The position numbers and the translations under genes were made by a program. The notes below the pieces were generated by a model. The model saw nothing but the letters and a program-made list of their open reading frames with translations. It had not been told where the DNA came from and did no database searches. Shown piece after piece: positions 47,096 to 56,628 of a DNA stretch of 64,000 bases (positions within the stretch are counted from its first letter, which is position 1; each line of letters opens with the position of its first letter). The stretch comes from Gammaproteobacteria bacterium (GTDB lineage Bacteria; Pseudomonadota; Gammaproteobacteria; Burkholderiales; Rhodocyclaceae), in assembly GCA_018828385.1 (NCBI GenBank), contig JAHJVE010000003.1, forward strand, positions 62,001-126,000, written 5' to 3'.

Positions 47096-47637
47096 CCCGT
47101 TGGTAAGGCCATTCTTCACCACGCGCGCGGCTACCATCGGGAGTTCTGTACAGTGAGTCATGTTTGAAGAAGTACTGGTAGTGGTGAACCACGATCGGTT
47201 GAGGCTAATCGAAACCACAACTTCTGTCACCCCGCGATATGGGATGATTGGCTAAAGTCTCTCGAGAGTGGCATTTCTGAGCAGGACTATCAATCTAATA
47301 CGTAGACTAACTGCGACTTGAGCACCTCCGCTTCGAGCAAGAATCGGATATCGTACTTCTAGCCATCATAATGCAGCAAAGGGTCGAACCCGGGCATTGC
47401 TCCAAGATCGTGAGCAGACATTTGCTACCGGTCAGCGACAGAACCAATGGTCAATCGTAACCGGAACGCCGGTCAACGGAGAGCGGCATCAGCAGCCAGC
47501 CCCACAGCGCCGCGCCGGCAGCCAGGACTTTTTTGTTTGTCCTGGCTGTTTTGTTTCTACCGCCTTGAAGTACCAGCCAGCTTCTGACGAACATTTCATT
47601 ATCATTGACCGTTTACTGGTCGATAGAGAAGAAAAAC

Positions 47638-48486
47638 ATGCTTGAGAAAGACCCTTTGCACATCGCAATCCTCGACCGAAACGCTGTCATCTTCCTTCGG
47701 GATTGGGGGCCAGGAACTTTTGGGGGCAACATGTCCCGGTTCATTCGGCTGAGGAGATTGGATCGCCACTTCACGATGGTAACGCCCATGTTCTCGATAT
47801 GGGAAGGTAAAACCGGGGTGGTTGAATCTACCGAGGAGAAGATACTAACTGTCGCCGAAGAAGCGAAAGTCATGCGCCGGTTTTTCAGGCGAGCTAGAAC
47901 TGATGGTCTATTTTTCGAAACCGAAAAGCAGATGTTTGCTGAAGCCTTCGCTGGGCATTCAGAAGAGAAGTTTCCCGCCTATCTTCAAATTGTCTCCTAC
48001 ATTCAGCAGACGCTTTATCAAAGACCTGCCCCCCGAGACAGGAAGGACATTCAGGAAACTATAATCGCTATGGCTAAGGAATCAGAGATAGGCTTGGGAC
48101 ACCCCATTGTCGTCATCGCCTTGGCGCAACTTCATGGTTCGCTAGTAACGCAAGGTGTTTTTAAGGCGAAGCAGAAAATCAAAAACCCTGAGAACGCTGC
48201 ATACAACGCTGCAATGGATATTTTGGTGCTCTCAAGGCTCGCTCAGATTCAAAGCGTCATCAATGACAAATCGATGGCAGCACACACTCGATTGAGCTAC
48301 GTTACCTTTGACCCAAGTCTCGAAAAGCTGCTGGTCCTGCTAAGACCAAATTCGTCGTCTTCCATTCTGATGGGTGAAGGCCAAGTGAGCAGCACTTACA
48401 CCCCATACCGTGAGCTATTTCCGGACCTCGATGAAGACGGCTACTTCGAACTAATGACTGATTTGGGTGGTTTCAAGAACGACTGA
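47638..48486 (+). CDS. Hypothetical protein, possible PIN-like domain
   Basis: HIAILDRNAVIFL near the N-terminus and RLSYVTFDPSLEKLL near the C-terminus. Confidence 0.55.
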   Translation: MLEKDPLHIAILDRNAVIFLRDWGPGTFGGNMSRFIRLRRLDRHFTMVTPMFSIWEGKTGVVESTEEKILTVAEEAKVMRRFFRRARTDGLFFETEKQMFAEAFAGHSEEKFPAYLQIVSYIQQTLYQRPAPRDRKDIQETIIAMAKESEIGLGHPIVVIALAQLHGSLVTQGVFKAKQKIKNPENAAYNAAMDILVLSRLAQIQSVINDKSMAAHTRLSYVTFDPSLEKLLVLLRPNSSSSILMGEGQVSSTYTPYRELFPDLDEDGYFELMTDLGGFKND

Positions 48487-48724
48487 ACGCCTGCCTGCAC
48501 TCATGTCCGCAAAGGGCAAGAACCGGAAATCGATCTTCTGAATGTCATGAGGCAGCAAAGGGCAGAGAGTACGCATTCGCCAGATGGGAAAGCTGCCGTT
48601 CACGCCATCTCAAAGCTCAACGGCAGGTTAGGGTCGGATTGCTGCCCGATTGAGCGCATTAGGCCAATGACCGCTCTGGCCGAAAAATTGACAACTAATG
48701 CTTGTCACCGCATTAGCCAAGTAA

Positions 48725-48757
48725 GAAAAAAAGCCCACCGAGTTTCCCCGGCGGGCA
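48725..48757 (-). terminator. Terminator for the minus-strand gene at 48840
   Basis: On minus strand GCCCGCCGGGGAAACTCGGTGGGCTTTTTTT. Confidence 0.7.
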
Positions 48758-48839
48758 AAGTTACCACTACGAAAGGTCCGTGGCTCTCCATGGTGTCACG
48801 CCTAGCAGCCGGCGTTCAGATGATCGGAATTTAGCTGCG

Positions 48840-50078
48840 TCACAAGGTCTGCACGCTGAATGCCTTAAGGAACTTGTTCAGGTTTTGCAGGGTGTTAAAG
48901 GTGAGCTGCCATCCATGCGCCATCGGCGTTTCTCCACCATTGAAGCGTTTTGGGTAGCCGGTCAAATTGGAATGAAACACGTGTCCGTCGCTGACCGAAT
49001 CGACACCGTCCACCCCTCGCAACATTTCAGGAGAGAAGTCCGGATGCACCATGACGTTAATCCGGTTGAGCTTCGAAGTCTGCTTTACGATGTACACGAC
49101 CTGTCCAGCCTTGGATTTAAAACCAGCGACATACACGATGTTTTTAGTTTCCATGTAGTTGGCGTTACGGAAAGCCTTGAGTAGCGTCTCGGTAACGGCG
49201 TTCGCAGCCGGGGCAGCGGTCTTTGCAGTCATTGGTTTTACTTCCTTCATTTTGTTGGCGGTAGCTGGAATAGCTGTCGGAGTAGTGCCCCTGAATTGCG
49301 GCTTTCCTGTCGCGAGAGCTACGGATTCTTGAGCCATGCGGCCGTAACGACCTCGTGAATGTCCATCGACACCTCTCCATTGATTAATCAGCGGGCCTTG
49401 AGAAGCAAAGTGCTCGACGTGGACAACAATGATCTTGCCGTCGGTATAGGAAACATCGTTGAGCCACTTCCACGAGCCTTTGCGTACTCGCTCATAAAGC
49501 TTGAACGATTCGCGGACGTAGTTGAGGGCGGTGCCAAACCCGAACATCACGACCAGCTTGGTGACTGAGGGGAGTGCAGCCAAGAACTGATCGGCGCAGT
49601 TGCCGGCGACCTCTCGGCCAAATGGCGTGGCAACGAACTTGTCGAGCATCCCGCCGCCGGAGCCTTTCCATACTGAACTGCCCGATTCATACCGCTCCAC
49701 AGTGCAACGGATGAGCGATCCAAAGTGAAACCGGCCCTGCGTATCCGAGATGGCTTGGGACACCGCCAGCGACAGATTGGCTGGATCGTCCCCTGCAATC
49801 AGCCCAACATGAGCCAAGATCTTCCCGACGTTATGGCGCCCTCCTTTGTAGGCGATCTCATTGTGCGGAGTACTCACTAGCGCTCCGGCTTGGGTTGGCC
49901 CCTTGGAGAATCCAAGTACCATAATCTCAGGGGTCACGTTGCCCCAAGCCATCGGATTGGCCGTGATTCTCCAGTCACCCTCAGTTCGTTTGGTTTGATC
50001 AAACTGGATTGAGGCGCCACAACTGCTGAAGCAACGAGCACAGGCGATTTGGCCTGATGCGGGAAGGCTCTTGTTCAT
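48840..50078 (-). CDS. Hypothetical protein, possibly uracil-DNA-glycosylase-fold
   Basis: CARCFSSC N-terminal cysteines; PEIMVLGFSKGPTQ; VTKLVVMFGFGTALNYV; IIVVHVEHFASQGPLINQWRG. Confidence 0.5.
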   Translation of the reverse strand: MNKSLPASGQIACARCFSSCGASIQFDQTKRTEGDWRITANPMAWGNVTPEIMVLGFSKGPTQAGALVSTPHNEIAYKGGRHNVGKILAHVGLIAGDDPANLSLAVSQAISDTQGRFHFGSLIRCTVERYESGSSVWKGSGGGMLDKFVATPFGREVAGNCADQFLAALPSVTKLVVMFGFGTALNYVRESFKLYERVRKGSWKWLNDVSYTDGKIIVVHVEHFASQGPLINQWRGVDGHSRGRYGRMAQESVALATGKPQFRGTTPTAIPATANKMKEVKPMTAKTAAPAANAVTETLLKAFRNANYMETKNIVYVAGFKSKAGQVVYIVKQTSKLNRINVMVHPDFSPEMLRGVDGVDSVSDGHVFHSNLTGYPKRFNGGETPMAHGWQLTFNTLQNLNKFLKAFSVQTL

Positions 50079-50104
50079 TTTTTCTCTAGCAATTCGTGGC
50101 TACA

Positions 50105-51091
50105 TCAAGCGTTGGTTTCGCTGAAAATGCGGCGTTGAAGATTGGAAAAATCGTCCTTCTGCTTGGCCTCCAGCATGCGTAGTGCAAACAGTGTCCCATT
50201 CAGTCCCAATGCTGCGCCTAAAGCAGTCAGCATTTCTTCATCGTGGGGAATTTCTCCCTTTTCAAGCTGCGCCAGCCACTTCACCCCGACATTGAGCTTG
50301 GCTTTCTCAAGCAAAGCCTTGGGGGCCAGGTTCAACCGCTCCCTGGTCTTGCGGACGTAATCGCCCGCTTCTTCCTGACCAATAAAAGAGTCGTTCAGCA
50401 CAGCAATACTTGGCAGATCGTCTCCAACCCGCGTAGGGATGAATCCGCGCTTGGTGCTAAGCCATGCTTTGGCGGCCTCCCGGGGAATGAAGATGTTCGA
50501 ATCCACCACGGTCGTTTCAAGTCGATTGGCTGCGCTTTTGCTGGTGGCATTCCGCACAGTCCTGTCATCAAGTCCTGAGAGGATGGCCACCTCAGAGATC
50601 GTCAGCATGTCGCTCGGCGCGCCTTCATCGCCATACAAATACGTGCGGTGACCGCCATCGAGAACCAAGCGGGCAAAGAACGCTTTGCCGGCATACAGGC
50701 ACTTATGGGCCTGTACTGGATCGCCGTTACACGACTCGGAGATCAGGAATGAGTTGGATGCGTCCCAGACCATCCCGTAGGCAAAGGTCCATTCGTTGGC
50801 ACCGCCGCTATCAACGGGAGGCATGCAGCGGATGCCCAGCAAGCCGTAGTCGTAGAACTGCTCAATGCTTTGTGTGGCCTGAAAGTGGTCAATGGAGAAA
50901 GGCTCATCGTAGGTTCGTGAATTAACTTCCGGATTCATAAAGTGAAGCACATCATCGAAGCTCTTTGGCTTGCGGTCGAACAGCAGGCGGTAGCCGGCCT
51001 CAGGGTCAAGGCAGTAGCTCGCCGAGCGGGCGAACTGATAAACGACCTCACGGAACTCTTCCATCATTTCTGCCTTACTGAACTTAATCAT
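50105..51091 (-). CDS. HTH-containing hypothetical protein at the island right end
   Basis: LTISEVAILSGLDDRTVRNATSKSAANRL...IPREAAKAWL; second HTH-like KLNVGVKWLAQLEKGEIPHDEEMLTALGAALGL. Confidence 0.7.
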   Translation of the reverse strand: MIKFSKAEMMEEFREVVYQFARSASYCLDPEAGYRLLFDRKPKSFDDVLHFMNPEVNSRTYDEPFSIDHFQATQSIEQFYDYGLLGIRCMPPVDSGGANEWTFAYGMVWDASNSFLISESCNGDPVQAHKCLYAGKAFFARLVLDGGHRTYLYGDEGAPSDMLTISEVAILSGLDDRTVRNATSKSAANRLETTVVDSNIFIPREAAKAWLSTKRGFIPTRVGDDLPSIAVLNDSFIGQEEAGDYVRKTRERLNLAPKALLEKAKLNVGVKWLAQLEKGEIPHDEEMLTALGAALGLNGTLFALRMLEAKQKDDFSNLQRRIFSETNA

Positions 51092-51399
51092 CGCCGCTCC
51101 CTATTTGGTGTTAGTTAGTCATCACTGATGGCACTTTATTGCCCCAAGGAAGATATGTCAATTGGTCATCACGGAAATCACGGATTTGCAATATCGACAG
51201 GCGACTGCCGTCCTGCCAAAGAAGGTTTTGGAGCAACAGTAATTAGGGGGAAAGGCGAAAAAAGCCGCACGCTGGCAGCTTTGGCGGAGTGGCAGTCTCT
51301 GTGCCGGCCACGTTGCATACATTCCGAGATAAACGAGATTTCTTAGACAACTTTAGACAAATCGGCCTGTAAACCCCGTGGTTGCGTGATCGAAATTAA

Positions 51400-51426
51400 C
51401 GCTACATGAACTTCGACCAGATTCCG
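51400..51426 (+). repeat. Right direct repeat (attR-like core)
   Basis: Identical 27-mer. Confidence 0.92.
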
Positions 51427-51462
51427 GAGTTTGTGGAACAGGCGGCTACGGTCGAGATGTAA
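51403..51462 (+). pseudogene. acnB: Orphan acnB 3' end (displaced original C-terminus)
   Basis: TACATGAACTTCGACCAGATTCCGGAGTTTGTGGAACAGGCGGCTACGGTCGAGATGTAA translates [19 protein letters not shown], versus [19 protein letters not shown] at the end of intact acnB; no start codon. Confidence 0.9.
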
Positions 51463-51526
51463 GTTTGCGAAAATCGGCTGGTTTTTACGTTTCACGTAGT
51501 AAACCCGGTCGACCGTAGCATTCTGT

Positions 51527-51564
51527 AAAATCCCCCGACGGGAAACTGGCGGGGGATTTTGTTT
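51527..51564 (+). terminator. Displaced original acnB terminator
   Basis: AAAATCCCCCG...CGGGGGATTTT perfect 11-bp stem followed by a T-rich tract. Confidence 0.85.
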
Positions 51565-51626
51565 GTGGACGTCTTGATCTTTCAGGGACGGAGCGGCGCG
51601 GCGTTACGAGGAATGGCTGGTCGGCA

Positions 51627-52124
51627 ATGACTGAACCGGCCGCGCAGTCGGACGATTGCTATTCCCGAATTTTCTTCGCGGACGTTGCCACCGAGGGCGA
51701 GCTCGAAGGCACTGTCGGCTGGCGCGAGGGCGCGGAAAGCCGGGTCGTCTTCCAGGTGTGGGATGGCCCCTCCTTCGCGGCCGAGGGCGACGACCTGCAC
51801 GAGGCGTTCCGCAAGGCGCGGGCTGGGATCGAGACCCAGGGGTTTCTGCCAATGGTTGCCGGAGTGCTTGCCGAAATCCCGACGGACCCGCATGCCTTGT
51901 TTGAGCCGGTCGCGCTGGCGGAGATCGCGTCCCGCATCGATGCCGGCGACGGTGCCGACCAGGAAGCGATGCCAAAATTCGAGCCGATGCTGTGGGTGCT
52001 GGTGGCGATCATCGTCCTGGCGCTGCTTTTTCCCGTCCTTGCCCATGCCGAAATCCGGGTGCCGGGCGCAGCCCTGTGCGTGGGGCAGGGCGAGCAGGCG
52101 ACTGTTCTCTCTCCCGGAAAATGA
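51627..52124 (+). CDS. Hypothetical protein
   Basis: 165 aa; TM-like MLWVLVAIIVLALLFPVLAHA; first gene after the right junction. Confidence 0.5.
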   Translation: MTEPAAQSDDCYSRIFFADVATEGELEGTVGWREGAESRVVFQVWDGPSFAAEGDDLHEAFRKARAGIETQGFLPMVAGVLAEIPTDPHALFEPVALAEIASRIDAGDGADQEAMPKFEPMLWVLVAIIVLALLFPVLAHAEIRVPGAALCVGQGEQATVLSPGK

Positions 52125-52268
52125 AAAAGCAGGAGAATCGAAACCATGCTCAAAGGAGACGGAGGTTATGCTTGCTGACCGCCCCATCGCTGGGTACGGG
52201 CTGACCGCCACGACTGGCAGCGGTGACGCTTGAAAAAACCATTAACGTCGCCGCATCAGTGAAACTAA

Positions 52269-53204
52269 TTGATCGAGGCTGGAAAGGAATGCAAAGCAAT
52301 GAACCGATTCAAATTCAACCTGACCGCAACGTTGCTTGCAGCAATCGTTGCGGCCCATCCGTTGACTACTTTCGCACAGTCGCATCAACGTCCACTCGAC
52401 AACCGAAGTAGCGTGGAGCGCGATAAGTATCTTCTAGGCATTTCGCAGGCGGTCAAATCGTCGGATCACACCGAGGCTTTGCGCCTGATTGACAGGCTGG
52501 AACGCAGTGGCGTCAAGGTGCCTGCTCCTGTGCTTTATTTCAAAGCCGAAAGCATGTTGGCGCTCAGTCGTTATGCCGAGGCGCTCACCGCATCTGACCT
52601 GTACCTGGCACAAGGCCCATCGGCACGGTACTACGAGGAAGCCCTGCGCGTATCGCTGGCGGCCGACAAGGGATTGGAAGGGGTACGCAAGGCTTGGCAA
52701 AACGGAATCAACGACCTGCAACGGGAGCTATCCGGGGCGCACGCTATCGGAGATGGCTGGACCAAAGAGGGATATTTCAATGACGATTACAAGGTGTACA
52801 AATGCCGGATTTCCGGTCCCACTGTCAAACTCGACGCAAAAGTCGATGGCAATATCCTGGTGATTCGCCGAGTCGCGCTCGAACAACAGGGGCGCGGCGG
52901 CTGCATCAATCAGCGCAATACACGCGAAACCGTATCGGTCGGTTCGCTGAATGTGCGCGACGAATTTATTGACGGCTATACAGAGATCGCTCTCAAAGAC
53001 ATTCCGCGTATCAAGATTGAGTGGACTTACGCCAAATGCGAGAAGCGCTGGAAGGACCAGTTTTGCAACTCAGCGAAATATCATGTACTTGTTTTGCCTG
53101 ACGGAAAACGTCGAGCACTGGGATATATCGGTTCGAATATTGAGGCTACGCTGGCAACGTTACGGTCGCTATACGCCGACAACGGAGCGGTCGTTTTTCG
53201 ATGA
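52269..53204 (+). CDS. Secreted hypothetical protein
   Basis: Signal-like FNLTATLLAAIVAAHPLTTFAQS; ATGA overlap with the next gene. Confidence 0.65.
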   Translation: MIEAGKECKAMNRFKFNLTATLLAAIVAAHPLTTFAQSHQRPLDNRSSVERDKYLLGISQAVKSSDHTEALRLIDRLERSGVKVPAPVLYFKAESMLALSRYAEALTASDLYLAQGPSARYYEEALRVSLAADKGLEGVRKAWQNGINDLQRELSGAHAIGDGWTKEGYFNDDYKVYKCRISGPTVKLDAKVDGNILVIRRVALEQQGRGGCINQRNTRETVSVGSLNVRDEFIDGYTEIALKDIPRIKIEWTYAKCEKRWKDQFCNSAKYHVLVLPDGKRRALGYIGSNIEATLATLRSLYADNGAVVFR

Positions 53205-54037
53205 ACCCGGCAGTGGAAAGTCCCTTGTTGCGACTGTTGCTGCTCCGGGAAGGAAAGGGTACCGCGTTGAAGCAAATCTTGCGCTGCTCCCTTGGTATTG
53301 TCATGAGTATGTTTGCTGCGCACATGGCGATGGCCGATCTGTCCGACACTGACATGTTCAACGAGCGACCCAACGTGCGCGGTTTCGATGCCGAGTCAAG
53401 AATCGATGCGGTCAAGCGTGAGCGATTGGAAACGCAGCGTGCCAGCATCGCCAATCAGCGCAAGAACTACTCAAATCAAATGCAGGCGTTTTGCGCATGC
53501 GTGTCGCCGACGTTCGACTGCAAGTACGACGCGCTGATGCTGTTTAGATACGACCCTAAAAAAAGTTGGGAGGAAAACAAGGCATGGGAACGCAAAGTTC
53601 TTAAGGATCGAAGCATCAAAAGCCGCAACCGAAGGAAGATTGCCGAGCAATGCGAGGGCTGGGAAAAAAATGGCGTGAACGATGAAAACACGCGGCAATT
53701 CGAACGAAAGCTGCAGGCAATGGACGCACAGGTGCAAAATGAGCTGGACGTAGAAAAGCGCCTGCACGAGCAACGCATGATCAAGATCAAGGCTGATCAG
53801 GCGCAACGTCGGGCAGAGCAAGACGATCTGCAACTTAAATTGAAAAATCAGCGCGATGCCGTCAACGACGCGAATCGCATCAAATATCTGGAAAGCAAGC
53901 GCAAAACCGATGCCGCGCTGGATAGGCAGCGTGAATGGTGCCGCATCCAGTTGGCGCAAGGACAATACCCCTGTGGCTGCCCGACACCGAATACTGGTGG
54001 CGCAAAGAAAAACACCGGGACCAGTTGTAGCAAATAG
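53201..54037 (+). CDS. Secreted coiled-coil hypothetical protein
   Basis: Signal-like region, charged helical middle, Cys-containing C-terminus CPTPNTGGAKKNTGTSCSK. Confidence 0.6.
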   Translation: MNPAVESPLLRLLLLREGKGTALKQILRCSLGIVMSMFAAHMAMADLSDTDMFNERPNVRGFDAESRIDAVKRERLETQRASIANQRKNYSNQMQAFCACVSPTFDCKYDALMLFRYDPKKSWEENKAWERKVLKDRSIKSRNRRKIAEQCEGWEKNGVNDENTRQFERKLQAMDAQVQNELDVEKRLHEQRMIKIKADQAQRRAEQDDLQLKLKNQRDAVNDANRIKYLESKRKTDAALDRQREWCRIQLAQGQYPCGCPTPNTGGAKKNTGTSCSK

Positions 54038-54078
54038 CGCGTCAGTTCAATGAGCTGGCACGCATAACCAAATTACAA

Positions 54079-54291
54079 ATGAACCACACACGAATGCTGT
54101 TCGATCGCTTGCTGGTCGCAGGGAAGCCAACTGCCGCCGAGCGCGAGCGCATCTACGAAGACTGCCGCAAGGAAGTTGCCGCCCTTGCCAAGGATGATTC
54201 CGCCCGCGCCAAGGCACTGGACTCGCTGGAAAAGGCCATTCGTCGCCAGGAAATGCAGGCGCTGTATGAGGACACGCTCGATGCGCCTTAG
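54079..54291 (+). CDS. Small hypothetical protein
   Basis: 70 aa; overlaps the next gene start by 11 bp. Confidence 0.45.
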   Translation: MNHTRMLFDRLLVAGKPTAAERERIYEDCRKEVAALAKDDSARAKALDSLEKAIRRQEMQALYEDTLDAP

Positions 54292-54853
54292 CCGGATCGT
54301 TGTCTGGTCGCTACTGGTCATCGTCACGCCGTCGGTGATGGGTGGTTCGCCGGTGGCGCCAGCGCAAATGAGCGCCAGGCCCGCCGTGCTGCACGCCCGC
54401 GGTTACGGGCCCGTCCGCGTCGGAATGACGGTGGCGCGCGCCGCCAAGGTTTTGGGCATGCCGCTTGTCGTTTCGGAAGGCGAAAAAGAGAACCGCGAGT
54501 GCTATCACGTGCAGCCACAAAGCGGGCCCACGGCCTTGCATTTCATGGTGCAGGGCGACCGGATCATGCGCGTGTCGCTGTATCAGGGGCCAAGCGCTAT
54601 CGCTACCGACCGCGGCATCCGCTTGGGCGCGTCAATCGATGCGGTTCGCAGCGCCTATAAAAAGGCGATTCGCGGCGGCGACATATCGTTGCTGGACGAG
54701 GAGCACGAATACCTCGGCCCCGTTGGCCGCTACCTGACGTGGTGGGACAATGAGAAGCGCTACGGCATACGCCATGAAACGGATGCCGAAGGCAAGGTGG
54801 ATACCATTCATGCCGGCGGCAAGGCGATTACCCTGATCGAAGGGTGTTCTTGA
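54281..54853 (+). CDS. Secreted hypothetical protein
   Basis: MRLSRIVVWSLLVIVTPSVMGG signal; GYGPVRVGMTVARAAKVLG repeat-like motif. Confidence 0.65.
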   Translation: MRLSRIVVWSLLVIVTPSVMGGSPVAPAQMSARPAVLHARGYGPVRVGMTVARAAKVLGMPLVVSEGEKENRECYHVQPQSGPTALHFMVQGDRIMRVSLYQGPSAIATDRGIRLGASIDAVRSAYKKAIRGGDISLLDEEHEYLGPVGRYLTWWDNEKRYGIRHETDAEGKVDTIHAGGKAITLIEGCS

Positions 54854-55464
54854 TGTGCGTGCGGACAAAGTCGGATACCGAAACGGCAATTGGACGATGC
54901 GCTGAGGGGGCCGTAAAACAAATGATTCCTCGGTCAGCGGCCCGGCCGTTGTTCAAGTCCCTGATCGGTTCCGCATTGATCGTTGTCAGCGCTTTGTCGC
55001 TTGCCCAGGAAATGCCTACCCAGCCTTGCCTCGGGAACACCGTCCCGCAGTTTGCCGACTATGCCGTCGAACCGGAAACCGTCACCTGGCGCGCCAAACT
55101 GAAGCTCAACAACGAATTCAGCCGCATGTTCCGTACCCGTCTGCGCGCCGGCTTGCGCGATGACCCGATCGAACTGGCCGGCCATTACGTGGTGGTGACC
55201 TTCGGCTGCGGCAGCAGTTGCCTCTACGGCGGCTTTGTCGATGCCAGAACCGGCGAAGCGACGGAGCTGCCCTTTGCCTTGAGTTCGTTTGTCCTGTTTG
55301 GCGTGGATGATCCGCTGCAGTTTCGCCCGGACAGCCGCCTGGTGATCATGCGCGGGGCTATCAACGAGGCCGACGATCCGGCAGTGGAAGCTTATTTCGA
55401 GTGGACCGGCAAGCACCTGGAGTCGATCTGCCATCGGCCGCTGCCGAATCAAGCTGGTGAATAA
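54853..55464 (+). CDS. Secreted hypothetical protein
   Basis: Overlaps the previous stop; FIGSALIVVSALSLAQE-like hydrophobic segment. Confidence 0.6.
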   Translation: MCVRTKSDTETAIGRCAEGAVKQMIPRSAARPLFKSLIGSALIVVSALSLAQEMPTQPCLGNTVPQFADYAVEPETVTWRAKLKLNNEFSRMFRTRLRAGLRDDPIELAGHYVVVTFGCGSSCLYGGFVDARTGEATELPFALSSFVLFGVDDPLQFRPDSRLVIMRGAINEADDPAVEAYFEWTGKHLESICHRPLPNQAGE

Positions 55465-55566
55465 GTGTCCGCCCGGTGGCACCATACCGGGGCAATCGGA
55501 ATCAGGTAGTGGCGGCGAGATGTGATTTCGATTTCGGCCGAAATTTCCGGTTGACCGTAGCAATCA

Positions 55567-55606
55567 AAAAAATCCCCTGCCGGAAAACCGGCTGGGGATT
55601 TTTTCT
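55567..55606 (+). terminator. Rho-independent terminator
   Basis: AAAATCCCCTGCCGG-AAAA-CCGGCTGGGGATTTTTT. Confidence 0.85.
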
Positions 55607-55743
55607 TTTCATTACTTGTCGAACCAGATACCGAGCGCGAGGCCTATGGATTTCACTAGATAGTGAACGGGATGCGCCGGATGTATTATTGTGGATGAAT
55701 AGTATCGAAGCATTTTTCGATTAATCCTTTGCTTGGGTGGTGT

Positions 55744-56160
55744 ATGGCTTACGAGCTTGTCTGGGAACCTGATGGTGTGATCAAGCAATTTTCGGGGACG
55801 GTTTCCGCCCGGGAATTTGTCGAGGCTGTCGAGAACACTCAGGGCGATTTTCGCTTTGACGATGCGCGCTATGTCATCAATGATTTTTCGTTGGTGACAA
55901 AACATGAAATTACCGAGGATGTGCTGACCGAGGTCGCCGTGCTTCAGTACGGCGCCTTTGCTTCGAATCCGAATTGCCGGGTGGTGTTTGTGACGACCGA
56001 TGAGCAATTGGCGGCGCGGGTCAGGAATACACCGGCTGTGGCCGGCCTTGTTTCCTACCAGACGGAGGTCTGTCCGACGGTTTCGGCCGCGCGGGACTGG
56101 CTGGACAGCCAGCCGCAGTTGCATCTGATGAGCAACGTGATGGGGTTCCGGATCAATTAG
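55744..56160 (+). CDS. Hypothetical protein
   Basis: [48 protein letters not shown]. Confidence 0.65.
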   Translation: MAYELVWEPDGVIKQFSGTVSAREFVEAVENTQGDFRFDDARYVINDFSLVTKHEITEDVLTEVAVLQYGAFASNPNCRVVFVTTDEQLAARVRNTPAVAGLVSYQTEVCPTVSAARDWLDSQPQLHLMSNVMGFRIN

Positions 56161-56623
56161 CGGCCGGGCTTGGCTTTGCCGGAATCCGGGCCAGAAAGCG
56201 GTCGAGCTGGTTGGCGAAAGCTTGCCGGTCGGCTTGGCTGAAAGCGCTCGGGCCGCCGGTTTCGACGCCGGCGCCGCGCAGTTCTTCCATGAAGTTGCGC
56301 ATCGTCAGGCGTTCCTGGATGGTTGCCGTGGTGTACAACTCGCCGCGCGGGTTGAGGGCGTGGGCGCCCCGTGCTATGACCAGCGAAGCGAGCGGGATGT
56401 CGGCGGTGACGACGAGATCGCCGGCTGAAAGTTGATCGACGATGTGCGCATCGGCGACGTCGAAACCGCTCGGCACCTGGATGGCGCGGATGAATTTCGA
56501 TGGCGGCGTGCGCAGCATCTGGTTGGCGACCAGGATGGTCTGGATCTGCCGACGCTCGGCAGCGCGGAAGATGATTTCCTTGATGACACCCGGGCAGGCG
56601 TCGGCATCGACCCAGATTTGCAT
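56153..56623 (-). CDS. YaiI/YqxD family protein (DUF188)
   Basis: [50 protein letters not shown]. Confidence 0.9.
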   Translation of the reverse strand: MQIWVDADACPGVIKEIIFRAAERRQIQTILVANQMLRTPPSKFIRAIQVPSGFDVADAHIVDQLSAGDLVVTADIPLASLVIARGAHALNPRGELYTTATIQERLTMRNFMEELRGAGVETGGPSAFSQADRQAFANQLDRFLARIPAKPSPAAN

Positions 56624-56628
56624 GGCGC

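Larger units (their letters stand above)
11268..51426. mobile_element. Genomic island (~40.1 kb) integrated at the acnB 3' end
   Basis: Perfect 27-bp direct repeat at 11268-11294 and 51400-51426; duplicated acnB C-terminus and terminator at the right end; recombinase and defence genes between. Confidence 0.9.
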
